From an uncultured Senegalimassilia sp. (GTDB lineage: Bacteria; Actinomycetota; Coriobacteriia; Coriobacteriales; Eggerthellaceae): a stretch of DNA of 64,000 nt. Shown here piece after piece: positions 32,745 to 41,853 of the stretch (positions are counted from its first letter, which is position 1; each line of letters opens with the position of its first letter). A model generated the notes under the pieces. It searched no databases and had not been told where the DNA came from. It was given only the letters and a program-made list of their open reading frames with translations. The translations under genes and the position numbers were made by a program. The DNA is taken from contig NZ_CAKUAT010000009.1 of the NCBI RefSeq assembly GCF_934636665.1, positions 37,472-101,471 on the forward strand, in the 5' to 3' direction.

Positions 32745-33611
32745 CTAGCCTTTCAGGCTTTCCTTCAGCTGGGCCTCGGCGGCGGCCACGGTGTGCTGCA
32801 TGGTCATGCTGGTGGTCACGGTACCCACGCCGCCGGGCACCGGCGTGATGGCGTCCACGATGGGCTCCACCTCGTCGAAATCCACGTCGCCGCACAGCTT
32901 GCCGTGCACGTCGAAGTTGATGCCCACGTCGAGCACCGTCTGGCCCGGGCGGAAGTATTCGCGGCCGTACGCGCGGGCACGGCCCGTGGCGCAGATGACG
33001 ATATCGGCCGAGCGGCTGATCTCCTGCAGGTTCTCGGTGCGGCTATGGCAGATGGTGACGCTGGCGTTGCGGCGCAGCAGCATCATGGACACGGGCTTGC
33101 CCACCACCAGGCTGCGGCCGATGACCACCACGTGCTTGCCGACGATGGGCACCTTGTAGTGCTCCAAGATGGCGACGCACGCCGCAGCGGTGCAAGGGGG
33201 GAAGCCGTCCGGCGCGTCGGCGAACACCGCCGCAAGCGACGCCAGCGAGATGCCGTCGACGTCCTTGGCCGCGGTCAGCGTGTTGCACATGGCCTTCTCG
33301 TCCATGAACGCGGGCAGCGGGCGGAACATCAGGCAGCCGTGCACCGTCTTGTCGTAGTTGATGGATTGCAGCGTGGCCTTGAGCGCAGCTTCGGGCGCGA
33401 ACTCGTCGAGCACGTAGGGCTTGGTGTGAATGCCCAGGCCAGCGGCGCGCTTGACCGCCGTGCGCTCGTACGAGAGGTCGTCGGGGCGCTGCCCCAGGCG
33501 CACCAGCGCCAGCGTGGGTTCCACGCCCTGCTCCTCGAGCGCGGCGATGCGCCCCCGCATATCCTCTGCCATGCGGTCGACGACCGGCTTGCCCTTCAAC
33601 AACTCTGCCAC
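32745..33611 (-). CDS. folD: Methylene-THF dehydrogenase/methenyl-THF cyclohydrolase
   Basis: FolD interconverts 5,10-methylene- and 10-formyl-tetrahydrofolate with NADP. The 288-residue protein has the substrate site SYERTAVKRAA with Tyr and the catalytic Lys, HGCLMFRPLP, and KDVDGISLASL. The dinucleotide site is VVVIGRSLVVGKPVSMMLL and the end is TPVPGGVGTVTTSM. The usual PCTPxG becomes PCTAAACV, a small deviation. It is the last gene of a one-carbon cluster with fchA and fhs, 36 bases after fchA. Together the three give methylene-THF from formate. Confidence 0.95.
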   Translation of the reverse strand: MAELLKGKPVVDRMAEDMRGRIAALEEQGVEPTLALVRLGQRPDDLSYERTAVKRAAGLGIHTKPYVLDEFAPEAALKATLQSINYDKTVHGCLMFRPLPAFMDEKAMCNTLTAAKDVDGISLASLAAVFADAPDGFPPCTAAACVAILEHYKVPIVGKHVVVIGRSLVVGKPVSMMLLRRNASVTICHSRTENLQEISRSADIVICATGRARAYGREYFRPGQTVLDVGINFDVHGKLCGDVDFDEVEPIVDAITPVPGGVGTVTTSMTMQHTVAAAEAQLKESLKG

Positions 33612-33647
33612 GTTTTCTCCACCTTCATCTATCGGCCTGCCGGCCGT

Positions 33648-34259
33648 TTACGAGACCGCATCCTTCACGAACGCGAACACCGCGTCGCAGCGCTCGCGCG
33701 TCTGCGCGACAAGCCGGTCGGCCTCGTCGCGATAGCGTGCGGCGCGTTCGGCGTCGTCGATGGACGCCGCGTTAATGTACACGTTCAGGCTGGCGCCGTC
33801 CACGGCGGCTCGGGCGAACGCCACGGAAACGCCCGCATCGCTGCGGGCCATGCGGCTGCCGTTGCGCGCCAGGAAGTCGGCGTGCTCCACGCACGCGGCC
33901 GCCGTGCACATGATGTCCAGCGGCACCTCGGTGGCGCCGATGAGGGCATCCTGAATGGCGGCCTGCTTGGCCGCAAGCTGCTCGGGGGTGTCCTTGGGCA
34001 TGCGGTAGGCCGCCGCCAGCGGGCCGAACGCCTCGGCGTCGGCGCCCACCAGGGAAAGCAGGCGCCCACGCAGGTCCGCCAGCTTCTCCAAGCGCATGTA
34101 CACTTCGGGTTCCACCTGGGCATACGTCTTCTTGCCCACGGTCAGATTGCCCACCATGGACGCCAGCGCGCAGGCCAGCGCACCGCAATATGCCGAGGCC
34201 CCGCCGCCGCCCGGCGTGGGGGCCGCCGAGGCAAGCTCCTCGACGAACGAAGTATCCAT
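33648..34259 (-). CDS. fchA: Methenyl-THF cyclohydrolase (FTCD_C family)
   Basis: A 203-residue cyclodeaminase/cyclohydrolase-family protein, which converts formimino- or methenyl-THF. The family signature STPGGGGASAYCGAL-type loop appears as APTPGGGGASAYCGALACALASMVGNLT. Further on are KKTYAQVEPE and VPLDIMCTAAACVEHADFLA. The ATG follows GGAAAGGAAGCGT. It lies between fhs and folD. Having both FolD and this protein suggests either a dedicated cyclohydrolase, as in acetogens and clostridia, or formiminoglycine handling. No histidine-degradation genes are nearby, so the first is favoured. Confidence 0.9.
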   Translation of the reverse strand: MDTSFVEELASAAPTPGGGGASAYCGALACALASMVGNLTVGKKTYAQVEPEVYMRLEKLADLRGRLLSLVGADAEAFGPLAAAYRMPKDTPEQLAAKQAAIQDALIGATEVPLDIMCTAAACVEHADFLARNGSRMARSDAGVSVAFARAAVDGASLNVYINAASIDDAERAARYRDEADRLVAQTRERCDAVFAFVKDAVS

Positions 34260-34342
34260 ACGCTTCCTTTCCGTTTCCAACCGCACAAGCGGTCTGCAAG
34301 CTCGACGCCGGGAGCCGACGAGCTTGCGAGCAAACCGACTAA

Positions 34343-34456
34343 GGCGAAGGATGGGCGATGCCCACAAAGCGAGTTCCGCAGCGACTGAAACAGTCCAGTG
34401 GACTGTTTCACCAAGCGAGGACTGTCTGAGCGACTGGGCGTCGCCCATCCTTCGCC
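34343..34456. repeat. Nested palindromic element (MITE-like) between fhs and fchA
   Basis: Outer arms of 22 bp (34343-34364 and 34435-34456; GGCGAAGGATGGGCGA side) pair perfectly apart from one T-G wobble. At the centre TGAAACAGTCC-AGT-GGACTGTTTCA (34386-34410) is a perfect 11-bp dyad. The sequences between arms and centre are themselves similar (AAGCGAGTTCCGCAGCGACTG and AAGCGAGGACTGTCTGAGCGACTG share several blocks). No coding capacity is visible. It would fold into a cross-shaped structure in the operon mRNA. Confidence 0.8.
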
Positions 34457-34465
34457 GCCGGGGAC

Positions 34466-36154
34466 TTAGAACAGCCCCGTGATCTTACCGGTCTCGTCGA
34501 CGTCGATCTTGAAGGCCGCGGGGCTCTTCCCCAGGCCCGGCATGGTCATGATGTTGCCGGTGAGCGCCACCACGAAGCCGGCGCCGGCGCTGACCTTGGC
34601 GTCGCGCACGGTGATGCGGAAACCGCGCGGCGCGCCCAGCTTCGTCTGATCGTCGCTGAAGCTGTACTGAGTCTTGGCCATGCACACGGGCATGTCGCCG
34701 AAGCCGAGCTTCTCCAGCTTCGCCAGCTCCTTGGCCGCCTTGGCCTCGAAGTCGACGCCGTCGGCACGGTAGACGTTCTTCGCAACGGCCTCGATCTTCT
34801 CGCGCAGGCTCAGGTCATCGCCGTAGGAGAACTGGAACGTGTCGGCGCTGCGGCCGGCCTCGTCGCCGTTCTCGCACAGGCGCACGACCTCGTCGGCCAG
34901 CGCCAGGCCGCCTTCGCCGCCCTTGGCCCACACCTCGGACAGGGCCACGTTCACGCCCAGCTCGCGGCACTTATCCTCAACGAGCTTCAGCTCGGCCTCG
35001 GTGTCGGTGGGGAAGCGGTTGATGGCCACCACGCACGGCAGGTTATACACGTTCGTGATGTTCTCCACGTGCTGCAGCAGGTTGGGCAGACCGGCCTCGA
35101 GCGCCTGCAGGTTCTCCTCGTTGAGCGCGTCCTTGGCCACGCCGCCGTGGTTCTTGAGCGCGCGGACCGTTGCCACCACGACGACGGCGTCGGGCTTCAG
35201 GCCGGTCAGGCGGCACTTGATGTCCAGGAACTTCTCAGCGCCCAGGTCGGCGCCGAAGCCGGCCTCGGTGATGGCGTAGTCGCCCAGCGCGCGGGCCATC
35301 TGCGTGGCCATGATGGAGTTGCAGCCGTGCGCGATGTTGGCGAACGGGCCGCCGTGCACGAACGCCGGCGTGCCCTCGAGCGTCTGCACGAGGTTGGGCT
35401 TGAGCGCGTCCTTGAGCAGCGCGGCCATGGCGCCCTCGGCGTGCAGGTCGTGCGCGGTGACGGGCTGGTCGTCGAAGGTGTAGCCGACCACGATGCGGCC
35501 GAGGCGCTCCTTCAGGTCGGTGATGCTGGTGGCCAGGCAGAAGATGGCCATGATCTCGCTGGCCACGGTGATGTCGAAGCCGTCCTCGCGCGGCACGCCG
35601 TTGGCCCTGCCGCCCAGGCCGCACACGATGTTGCGCAGCTGACGGTCGTTCATGTCCACCACGCGCTTCCACGTGATCTTGCGGACGTCGATGCCCAGCT
35701 CGTTGCCGTTATGGATGTGGGCGTCCAGCAGCGCGGCGAGCAGGTTGTTGGCCGCACCGATGGCGTGGAAGTCGCCGGTGAAGTGCAGGTTGATGTCCTC
35801 CATGGGGATGACCTGGGCGTATCCGCCGCCCGCGGCACCGCCCTTGATGCCGAACACGGGGCCCAGGCTGGGCTCGCGCAGCGCAACGACGGGGTTCTTG
35901 CCGCGCTTCTGCAGCGCGTCGGCCAGGCCCACCGTGGTGGTGGTCTTGCCCTCGCCGGCCGGCGTGGGGTTGATGGCCGTCACGAGCACCAGTTTGCCCG
36001 GCGTGTGCTGCTCATCGCGCAGCAGGTTGTAGTCCACCTTAGCCTTCGTGGTTCCGTACTGCTCCAGGTACTGCTCGGGCACACCCGCCTTCTGCGCGAT
36101 GGCGCTGATGGGTTGCGGAGTCGCTGCCTGGGCGATTTCGATGTCGGTCAACAC
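34466..36154 (-). CDS. fhs: Formate-tetrahydrofolate ligase
   Basis: Fhs makes 10-formyl-THF from formate, THF and ATP, the entry step to folate one-carbon metabolism. The 562-residue protein has the ATP site TPAGEGKTTTTVGLADAL, REPSLGPVFGIKGGAAGGGYAQV in two parts, the LHFTGDFHAI motif and the C-terminal MTMPGLGKSPAA. Length is normal. The GTG start follows AGAGAGAGG and begins VLTDIEIAQAA, where the family begins. It heads an operon with fchA and folD, interrupted by a palindromic element. Confidence 0.97.
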   Translation of the reverse strand: MLTDIEIAQAATPQPISAIAQKAGVPEQYLEQYGTTKAKVDYNLLRDEQHTPGKLVLVTAINPTPAGEGKTTTTVGLADALQKRGKNPVVALREPSLGPVFGIKGGAAGGGYAQVIPMEDINLHFTGDFHAIGAANNLLAALLDAHIHNGNELGIDVRKITWKRVVDMNDRQLRNIVCGLGGRANGVPREDGFDITVASEIMAIFCLATSITDLKERLGRIVVGYTFDDQPVTAHDLHAEGAMAALLKDALKPNLVQTLEGTPAFVHGGPFANIAHGCNSIMATQMARALGDYAITEAGFGADLGAEKFLDIKCRLTGLKPDAVVVVATVRALKNHGGVAKDALNEENLQALEAGLPNLLQHVENITNVYNLPCVVAINRFPTDTEAELKLVEDKCRELGVNVALSEVWAKGGEGGLALADEVVRLCENGDEAGRSADTFQFSYGDDLSLREKIEAVAKNVYRADGVDFEAKAAKELAKLEKLGFGDMPVCMAKTQYSFSDDQTKLGAPRGFRITVRDAKVSAGAGFVVALTGNIMTMPGLGKSPAAFKIDVDETGKITGLF

Positions 36155-36448
36155 GTCGGGGCCTCTCTCTCGTCTGGATGCGGACGCGCCCCGTCCCTTG
36201 GCGAGGCGCATGAACGTAGGTGTCATTGTAGCGGCGAGCCCTGCCCGCCATCGAACCGCAACCGTTAAGAAACCTAGATTTCAAGGCAACGGCGAAAATG
36301 CGGCCAAATTTGTTGCAATTGTGGAGAAGCGGGCGACGGAACCGCCTTGCCGGCGGCTTCCCAAGGCGCTAAAGGCGAAGCCAGGGGCGCCGGACGCGAG
36401 GGCGCGCCGCGACGACGGACGGAGCCGTGCCGCCGAGCGCGAGCTCCC

Positions 36449-37267
36449 CTACTCCAATACCTCGTCGGGGCGGCCGTACAGGCCGGTGACGTCGTTGTCC
36501 ATGAAGTTATCGTACACCAGGCGAAGACCCTCGAGCGTGAGGTCCTGATTCACGTGCGTGATGGTGCGCGAAAGCGGCGCCACGCGGCGCGCCAGGCCGC
36601 CGGTGGCCACGACGGCCGCCTTGTAGCCGAGCTGCTCGAAGATACGGTTGACCAGGCCGTCCACGCGATCCGCCTCGCCGTAGACGATGCCCACTTGCAT
36701 GGCCTGGGCGGTGTTGCGCCCGATGGAGGTATGCGGGTTGACCAGCTCGATGGCGCCCAGCTTGGTGGCGTGGCTGAACAGCGCGCGGGCGCTGGTGTCC
36801 ACGCCAGGCGCGATGATGCCGCCGGCGAACGTGCCCTTCTCGTCGATCACTTCCATATTAGTGGCGGTGCCGAAATCGACCACCACCACGGGCGAGCCGT
36901 ACAGCATGCGCGCGGCCACGCAGTCGGCGATGCGGTCGGCGCCGATCTCGCGCGGGTTGGGGTAGTCGCCGGCGTCGAACAGCCCGGCGGCGTTCTCCGC
37001 GGTGCACACCACCGCGCGCACGCCGATCATCTGCTTGGTGGCCTGGCACCACGCCTCGGTGAGCGCCGGGACCACCGACGCCAGGGCCACGCCGCTGATG
37101 TCATCGAACGAGACGCCCTCGGAGCTGAGCAGCGGGATGAGCTTCACGCGCAGCTCGTCGCACGTGTGCAGCTTGTTCGTGGCCACGCGCCAGCGGAAGC
37201 GCAGCTTCTTGTTCTCGTACACGCCCAAAACGGTCTGGGTGTTTCCCACGTCTATTGCCAGCAGCAT
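36449..37267 (-). CDS. coaX: Type III pantothenate kinase
   Basis: CoaX phosphorylates pantothenate in coenzyme A biosynthesis. The 272-residue protein carries the phosphate-1 motif LLAIDVGNTQTV, the pantothenate-site Asp in NPREIGADRIADCVAA, VVDFGTATNMEVI, and GGIIAPGVDTSARALF. Length is typical. GAGGGGAG precedes the ATG. It stands alone between the one-carbon genes and a divergent two-component system. No other CoA gene is in the window. Confidence 0.95.
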   Translation of the reverse strand: MLLAIDVGNTQTVLGVYENKKLRFRWRVATNKLHTCDELRVKLIPLLSSEGVSFDDISGVALASVVPALTEAWCQATKQMIGVRAVVCTAENAAGLFDAGDYPNPREIGADRIADCVAARMLYGSPVVVVDFGTATNMEVIDEKGTFAGGIIAPGVDTSARALFSHATKLGAIELVNPHTSIGRNTAQAMQVGIVYGEADRVDGLVNRIFEQLGYKAAVVATGGLARRVAPLSRTITHVNQDLTLEGLRLVYDNFMDNDVTGLYGRPDEVLE

Positions 37268-37486
37268 GGCGCCGCTCCCCTCGTTCTCATGTTCCCCGTC
37301 GCCGCGTTCCGCGATGGGGCCGATTTTTCCGCGCATCAGTATAGCAGCAGGCCGCCAGACGACCGGCAAGCACACGGGAAGCGCCCGAATCCGCCCGCCA
37401 AGCGTCCGCGCCTAGCGGTTCGGGCGGGGTTCGGGTGGAGACGCACCGGCGCGGGGCGGAGTGAATCCTAACGCAGGGCGGCGCGG

Positions 37487-37512
37487 AACCTGACAGATAA
37501 GCCTCCGTCCCC
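37487..37512. repeat. Second copy of a dispersed 26-bp repeat
   Basis: The sequence matches 24152-24177 at 25 of 26 bases (CAGATAAGCCTCCGTCCCC core), but here the right half of the hairpin is missing. It lies in the 458-base spacer between coaX and a response regulator gene. That spacer also has TATAGT at 37611-37616, a possible -10 for the regulator gene, and nothing else recognisable. Confidence 0.65.
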
Positions 37513-37725
37513 AGGTGTCCGGGCGGCCGGATCGGGGAAATGCCGGGCGGTTTTGCGCCGGGGAGGTAACGTGTTTTTGACGGGAAGCCCACCTGCCGGG
37601 CCGATGCGGGTATAGTTGTCGCAAGAACGTGGAACAGCTGCTTCCTTGCGGCGCCCGGCGCCCGGCAACGGCGCGACCCGGCGCGCCGCGCAAGCAGCTT
37701 TCGCAATGGAAAGAAGAGGCCCATC

Positions 37726-38421
37726 ATGAACGAAACGCCTTCACGCATCCTGGTCGTGGACGACGAGCCCTCCATCACGGAGTTCGTCGGATACGCCCTG
37801 AAGAAGGAGGGCTTCCAGCCCGACGTCGTGGACAACGGCGAGGACGCGCTGGCAATGGCCCAGGAAAACGACTACGACCTGTTCGTCCTGGACATCATGC
37901 TGCCCGGCATGGACGGCTACGAGCTGTGCCGCCGCCTGCGCACCAAGACGTCGGCGCCCGTGCTGTTCCTCTCGGCGCGCGACACCGAGCTTGACAAGGT
38001 GGTCGGGCTCGAGATCGGCGGCGACGATTACCTGGCCAAGCCCTTCGGCGTGCGCGAGCTCATCGCCCGCGTCCGCGCGCTGCTACGCCGCAGCCAGGGC
38101 AACGAGCTCACGCCGAACAGCCACGCCATCACCGCCAGCGGCATCACGCTCGACGAGGACGCGCACACCGCCACCGGCCCGGCCGGCGACATCGACCTGA
38201 CGCCCCGCGAGTTCGAGCTGATGGCATGCCTTATGAAGAACGCCGGCAAGGTGGTCTCGCGCGAGGAGCTGCTGCGCGACGCCTGGGGCTGGGAATACCT
38301 CACGGAAACCAAGACCGTGGACACCCACATCAAGCGCCTGCGTGATAAGATCGAGCAAGCCGGTTACGATCCCGGCCTTGTGGAAACGGTTCGCGGTTAC
38401 GGATATAGGTTCAAGCTATAA
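37726..38421 (+). CDS. OmpR/PhoB-family response regulator
   Basis: A 231-residue DNA-binding response regulator. The receiver domain (1-115) has VDDEPS, the phospho-acceptor Asp in LFVLDIMLPGMDG, LSARD and the Lys in YLAKPFGVRE. A winged helix (about 135-230) contains LTPREFELMACLM, VVSREELLRDAWGW, VDTHIKRLRDKI and VRGYGYRFKL. The ATG follows GAAAGAAGAGG. The kinase gene begins right at its stop, so both form one operon. Target genes are unknown; no binding-site repeats were evident beside it. Confidence 0.95.
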   Translation: MNETPSRILVVDDEPSITEFVGYALKKEGFQPDVVDNGEDALAMAQENDYDLFVLDIMLPGMDGYELCRRLRTKTSAPVLFLSARDTELDKVVGLEIGGDDYLAKPFGVRELIARVRALLRRSQGNELTPNSHAITASGITLDEDAHTATGPAGDIDLTPREFELMACLMKNAGKVVSREELLRDAWGWEYLTETKTVDTHIKRLRDKIEQAGYDPGLVETVRGYGYRFKL

Positions 38422-38447
38422 AACGGCTGCAGACATATTTCGCGCTC

Positions 38448-39482
38448 TTGGCCACGCTGCTCAGCCTGCTCGCTGCAGTGGTCACGGCCGTCGTGTGCAT
38501 GCTCGTGTACGACGCCTCCATCGCGGTCCTGCTGGTCCTCATCCCCATCAGCGTGGTCATCTTCTGCATCAGCCTGCTCATCGGCCATTTTCTATCCGAG
38601 CCGCTCAGCGACCTGGCGAAGAAGATGGCGGCATTCCGCAGCGGCGCGCCCGTCACGTTCGAGCCCGACGGCCGCATGTACGAGGCCGACCTGCTGACCA
38701 GCGATTTCAAGCGCCTCGTGCAAACCACCACCCAGCAACAGCACGACCTTGCCATCAAGGAGCGCCGCCAGAACGAGTTCATCAGCGACGTCGCGCACGA
38801 GCTGCGCACGCCGCTGACGGCCATCCGCGGCAACGCCGAGATGCTCGCCGACCCCGACCTGCCGCCCTCGCTGCATGAGAAGTTCTGCGGCATCATCGTG
38901 AACGAAAGCGAGCGCCTCAGCCGCCTGACGCACGACCTGCTGACCCTGCAGCGCATAGAAAGCTCCCCCATCCCCGAAACAATGCAGCGCGTGAACCTGC
39001 ACGACCTGGCGAACAGCGTGGTCGACGCGCTGTCGCCCATCCTGCACGACCGACAAGCGAATACGAGCGTCTCGGGCGAGGCCCCCGACGTGCTGGGCAA
39101 CCCCGACAGCCTGCGCCAGGCCGTCACCAACCTGGTCGAGAACGCCAGCCGCTTCATCAAGCCCGGCGGGCACATCAACGTGGAGCTGTTCGGCATGAAC
39201 GGCAACTCCATCATCGCCGTGAAAGACGACGGCTGTGGCTTCGGCGACGTGGACCCCAAGCTGCTGTTCGACCGCTTCTACCGCACCGACGCAAGCCGCA
39301 CGCGCGGCACGGGCGGCACGGGCCTGGGCCTTGCCATCGTGAAATCCATCGCCGAGGCGCACGACGGCACCGTCGAGGCCGTCAACCTCCCCGAGGGCGG
39401 GGCGTGCTTCATGATCGCCATCCCCTCCATCCCCGCCGACATCTCGGTGAAGAAGCCCCACGGGAAGGCGAAGAGCGCCTAA
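38448..39482 (+). CDS. Sensor histidine kinase partnered with the preceding regulator
   Basis: A membrane histidine kinase of at least 344 residues. Two hydrophobic helices lie close together with almost no external loop, then a HAMP-like linker. HisKA has the phospho-His in DVAHELRTPLTAIRGNAEML, and HATPase has NLVENASRF, DDGCGFGDVD and GTGLGLAIV. The lack of a sensing domain suggests it detects membrane or intramembrane signals. The start is unclear: the TTG used here has no ribosome site. Similar coding sequence (IKRLQTYFALL) continues upstream to 38418, overlapping the regulator's stop, where only ATA is available. Confidence 0.88.
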   Translation: MATLLSLLAAVVTAVVCMLVYDASIAVLLVLIPISVVIFCISLLIGHFLSEPLSDLAKKMAAFRSGAPVTFEPDGRMYEADLLTSDFKRLVQTTTQQQHDLAIKERRQNEFISDVAHELRTPLTAIRGNAEMLADPDLPPSLHEKFCGIIVNESERLSRLTHDLLTLQRIESSPIPETMQRVNLHDLANSVVDALSPILHDRQANTSVSGEAPDVLGNPDSLRQAVTNLVENASRFIKPGGHINVELFGMNGNSIIAVKDDGCGFGDVDPKLLFDRFYRTDASRTRGTGGTGLGLAIVKSIAEAHDGTVEAVNLPEGGACFMIAIPSIPADISVKKPHGKAKSA

Positions 39483-39742
39483 GGGAAGGCTGGCGCAACC
39501 GGGCTGATGGTTGCTGCTCGGGCCGCTTCCGCAGGCGGCATCGACCCCCCCTCACCACGTGCGCCCTGCAACCGATCATCGCCGACGAGTAGGAATCCTC
39601 GCCGCCCACCCGGGCAGGCGCCCGATCCTTCCACCGACCGGAACGTCCCCAGGGCGTCAAGCGTTTATTTCACCTGTGCACCGATTCCAGTGCGAGCGGG
39701 GGCCATGACGTGGGGATTCGCAGGGGCCGCAATTTGCGATGC

Positions 39743-39748
39743 TATACT
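39743..39748 (+). promoter_or_regulatory. Possible fabH -10 box
   Basis: TATACT lies 60 bases before the fabH start in a 326-base spacer. No matching -35 was found. No terminator after the kinase gene and no other feature was seen in this spacer. Confidence 0.3.
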
Positions 39749-39808
39749 CGAATGCAATCGACACGCATCATCTCCGGGGCGCATCGCCCCGTATATCGAA
39801 GGAGCATC

Positions 39809-40921
39809 ATGGGTTGCACCATCATCGGCTGCGGCAAGCAGCTGCCGGCACTTGACGTGCCCAATGAAGAGCTGACCAAGCTGGTGGACACCAGCGACGA
39901 ATGGATTTCCACGCGCACGGGCATCCTCTCGCGCCGCGTGTGCGTCAGCGAGGGCAACGTTGACCTGGCCGAAGGCGCCGCGCGCCAGGCGCTGGGCTGG
40001 GCGGACGGCGGCTATTCCGAGCGCAAGATCGCTCCCGAGGACATCGACCTTGTCATCTACTCCACCATCACGCCTGACGAAGTGGTCCCCACCTGCGCCG
40101 CCGTGCTGCGCCGCCGCCTGGGCCTTGTCAACGCCGCCGCATTCGACATGAACGCCGCGTGCTCGGGCTTCATCTACGGCCTGACCATCGCCGAGACCAT
40201 GATGGCCGCCAGCGCCCCGGACGCTGCGGGCGCTGCGGGCCGCAACCCCATCCGACGCGCGCTCGTGGTGGGCGGCGAGCGCCTGACCCGCATCGTCGAC
40301 TGGAACGACCGCAACACGTGCGTGCTGTTCGGCGACGGCGCCGGCGCCGCCGTGGTGGAATGGGACGAGCGCAAGCCCGGCATCCTGTCGTGGTACATCA
40401 AAAACGATGACGACGATTCCAATGCCCTCACCTGCCCTTCCGCCTACGACGCGCCCCAGCCGTTCACGGCCGAGGGCATCGATGCGGACGCGCTGCAGCA
40501 GGCCGACCCCGGCACCGCCCCCATCGACGTCGAGCTCGACGTCACGGAACGCGTAGCCGCAGGGGCGCCGCGCCAGGCCCTGTACATGAACGGCCAGAAG
40601 GTGTTCAAGTTCGCCACCAGCGTCATGCCCGCCGCCATCGAGGAGGTGCTGCGCCGCGCGAACCTGACCATCGACGACGTGCAGTTCATCGTCCCGCATC
40701 AGGCGAACCTGCGCATCATCAAGTACGCCGCCAAGCGCATGGGCCTGCCGCTCGAGCGCTTCCAGGTGTCCATCGCGCATCGCGGCAACTCATCGTCGGC
40801 ATGCATCCCCATGACGCTGTGCGACGCATACGAAAGCGGCAACATCCACCCCGGCGACAAGGTGGTGCTCGTAGGCTTCGGCGGCGGCTTCACCAGCGGC
40901 GCCGTCCTGTACGAGGCGTAA
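39809..40921 (+). CDS. fabH: 3-oxoacyl-ACP synthase III
   Basis: FabH condenses acyl-CoA with malonyl-ACP to start fatty acid synthesis. The 370-residue protein has the STRTGIL region, the catalytic Cys in FDMNAACSGFIYGL, the His in FIVPHQANLRII, and the Asn in AHRGNSSSACIP. An insertion of about 30 residues lies around 200-240, so it is longer than the usual 320. The ATG follows AAGGAG. It is monocistronic here, with its own terminator, away from other fab genes, and may be a second copy or a variant with special substrate choice. Confidence 0.93.
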   Translation: MGCTIIGCGKQLPALDVPNEELTKLVDTSDEWISTRTGILSRRVCVSEGNVDLAEGAARQALGWADGGYSERKIAPEDIDLVIYSTITPDEVVPTCAAVLRRRLGLVNAAAFDMNAACSGFIYGLTIAETMMAASAPDAAGAAGRNPIRRALVVGGERLTRIVDWNDRNTCVLFGDGAGAAVVEWDERKPGILSWYIKNDDDDSNALTCPSAYDAPQPFTAEGIDADALQQADPGTAPIDVELDVTERVAAGAPRQALYMNGQKVFKFATSVMPAAIEEVLRRANLTIDDVQFIVPHQANLRIIKYAAKRMGLPLERFQVSIAHRGNSSSACIPMTLCDAYESGNIHPGDKVVLVGFGGGFTSGAVLYEA

Positions 40922-40937
40922 GCGCATCAGAACACGA

Positions 40938-40963
40938 AAAAGGCCCGCATGAGCGGGCCTTTT
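40938..40963. terminator. Bidirectional terminator between fabH and bioY
   Basis: AAAAGGCCCGC-ATGA-GCGGGCCTTTT is symmetric with A and T runs, so it can end both convergent transcripts. Confidence 0.88.
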
Positions 40964-40990
40964 CGTTACGCTTGGGTTGTGCGATATCGC

Positions 40991-41584
40991 TTATGCGCGA
41001 TGTCCCACGGCGGCGTTGACGGCGCGGGCGCAGATGACGGCCGCGACCAGCTTCGCCAGGTCGACCAGGATGAACGGCGCAACACCGGCCGCGAAGGCGG
41101 CGGCGGGCGTCATGGACGCCACGGCCATCAGCTGAGCCCAGCCGCACACGTAGGCGACGGCAAGGAACACCAGACCGGTCAGGAAGTCGATCGCGAACGC
41201 ACGGGCGCCCTTCGCCTGGCCATCACGAGCCAGCACGGCCTTCAGACCGAAGCGCACGGCCACGGCCAGGCCCACGCCCAGCAGGTAGCCCCACAGAAAG
41301 CCGCCGGTCGCACCGGCCAGAACGCCGATGCCGCCGCGCATGCCGCTGAACACGGGCACGCCCACGGCGCCCAGAACCAGGTACGCGGTGATGGCCGCAA
41401 CGGCCTCTTTCGGCTGCAGCACCAGCACCATGAACGCCACGGCGAAGATCTGCAGCGTGAACGGCACGGGGCCCAGGGGTACCGTCACCCACGCCGACAC
41501 CGCCGTGATGGCGACCGTCAATGCAACGAACGCGATCGAACGCGTGCGCGACCCGGCGGCCGTCTTCTTCTGAACCTGCTCCAC
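40991..41584 (-). CDS. bioY: Biotin ECF transporter S component
   Basis: BioY binds and imports biotin, with or without an ECF module. The 197-residue protein has six membrane helices and the family features ITAVSAWVTVPLGPVPFTLQ, LVLGAVGVPVFSG and GATGGFLWGYLLG. The GTG start at 41584 follows AAGGAAGGGG and begins MEQVQKK. No ECF ATPase or T subunit is adjacent; the EcfT fusion at 11-12 kb and ATPases elsewhere may serve it. The biotin ligase BirA is 2 kb away, which fits biotin salvage. A BirA operator was not seen, as expected for a BirA without a DNA-binding domain. Confidence 0.95.
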   Translation of the reverse strand: MEQVQKKTAAGSRTRSIAFVALTVAITAVSAWVTVPLGPVPFTLQIFAVAFMVLVLQPKEAVAAITAYLVLGAVGVPVFSGMRGGIGVLAGATGGFLWGYLLGVGLAVAVRFGLKAVLARDGQAKGARAFAIDFLTGLVFLAVAYVCGWAQLMAVASMTPAAAFAAGVAPFILVDLAKLVAAVICARAVNAAVGHRA

Positions 41585-41734
41585 GGTTTCCCCTTCCTTG
41601 TCCCCCTGGTTCATCCAGAAGGCCCATCCGCGATCCCATCGCGGCGATCGCTGCGCCGTACGCATCGATCCTATTTCCTACAAATCACAGCGGAATTGTA
41701 GCACGCGCACAAATTCCCCCACCGGTTTTGGTCA

Positions 41735-41771
41735 TAAAAAAGCCTTGCAGCGCAAAAAACGTTGCAAGGCT
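41735..41771 (-). terminator. Terminator after the MATE gene
   Basis: On the minus strand AGCCTTGCA pairs with TGCAAGGCT and is followed by TTTTTT. Confidence 0.85.
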
Positions 41772-41853
41772 GAAACAAATCCGGGTATCGAATCAGGCGC
41801 CACCAGCGACAAGTGAAGGGCGCCGCGCTCAAAACGCATCGCCCTTTGCGCCG

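Noticed and set aside
37577..37616. TTGACG/TATAGT as a standard promoter for the response regulator
   Set aside because: The boxes are 28 bases apart, too far for a normal sigma-70-type promoter; only the -10 remains plausible.
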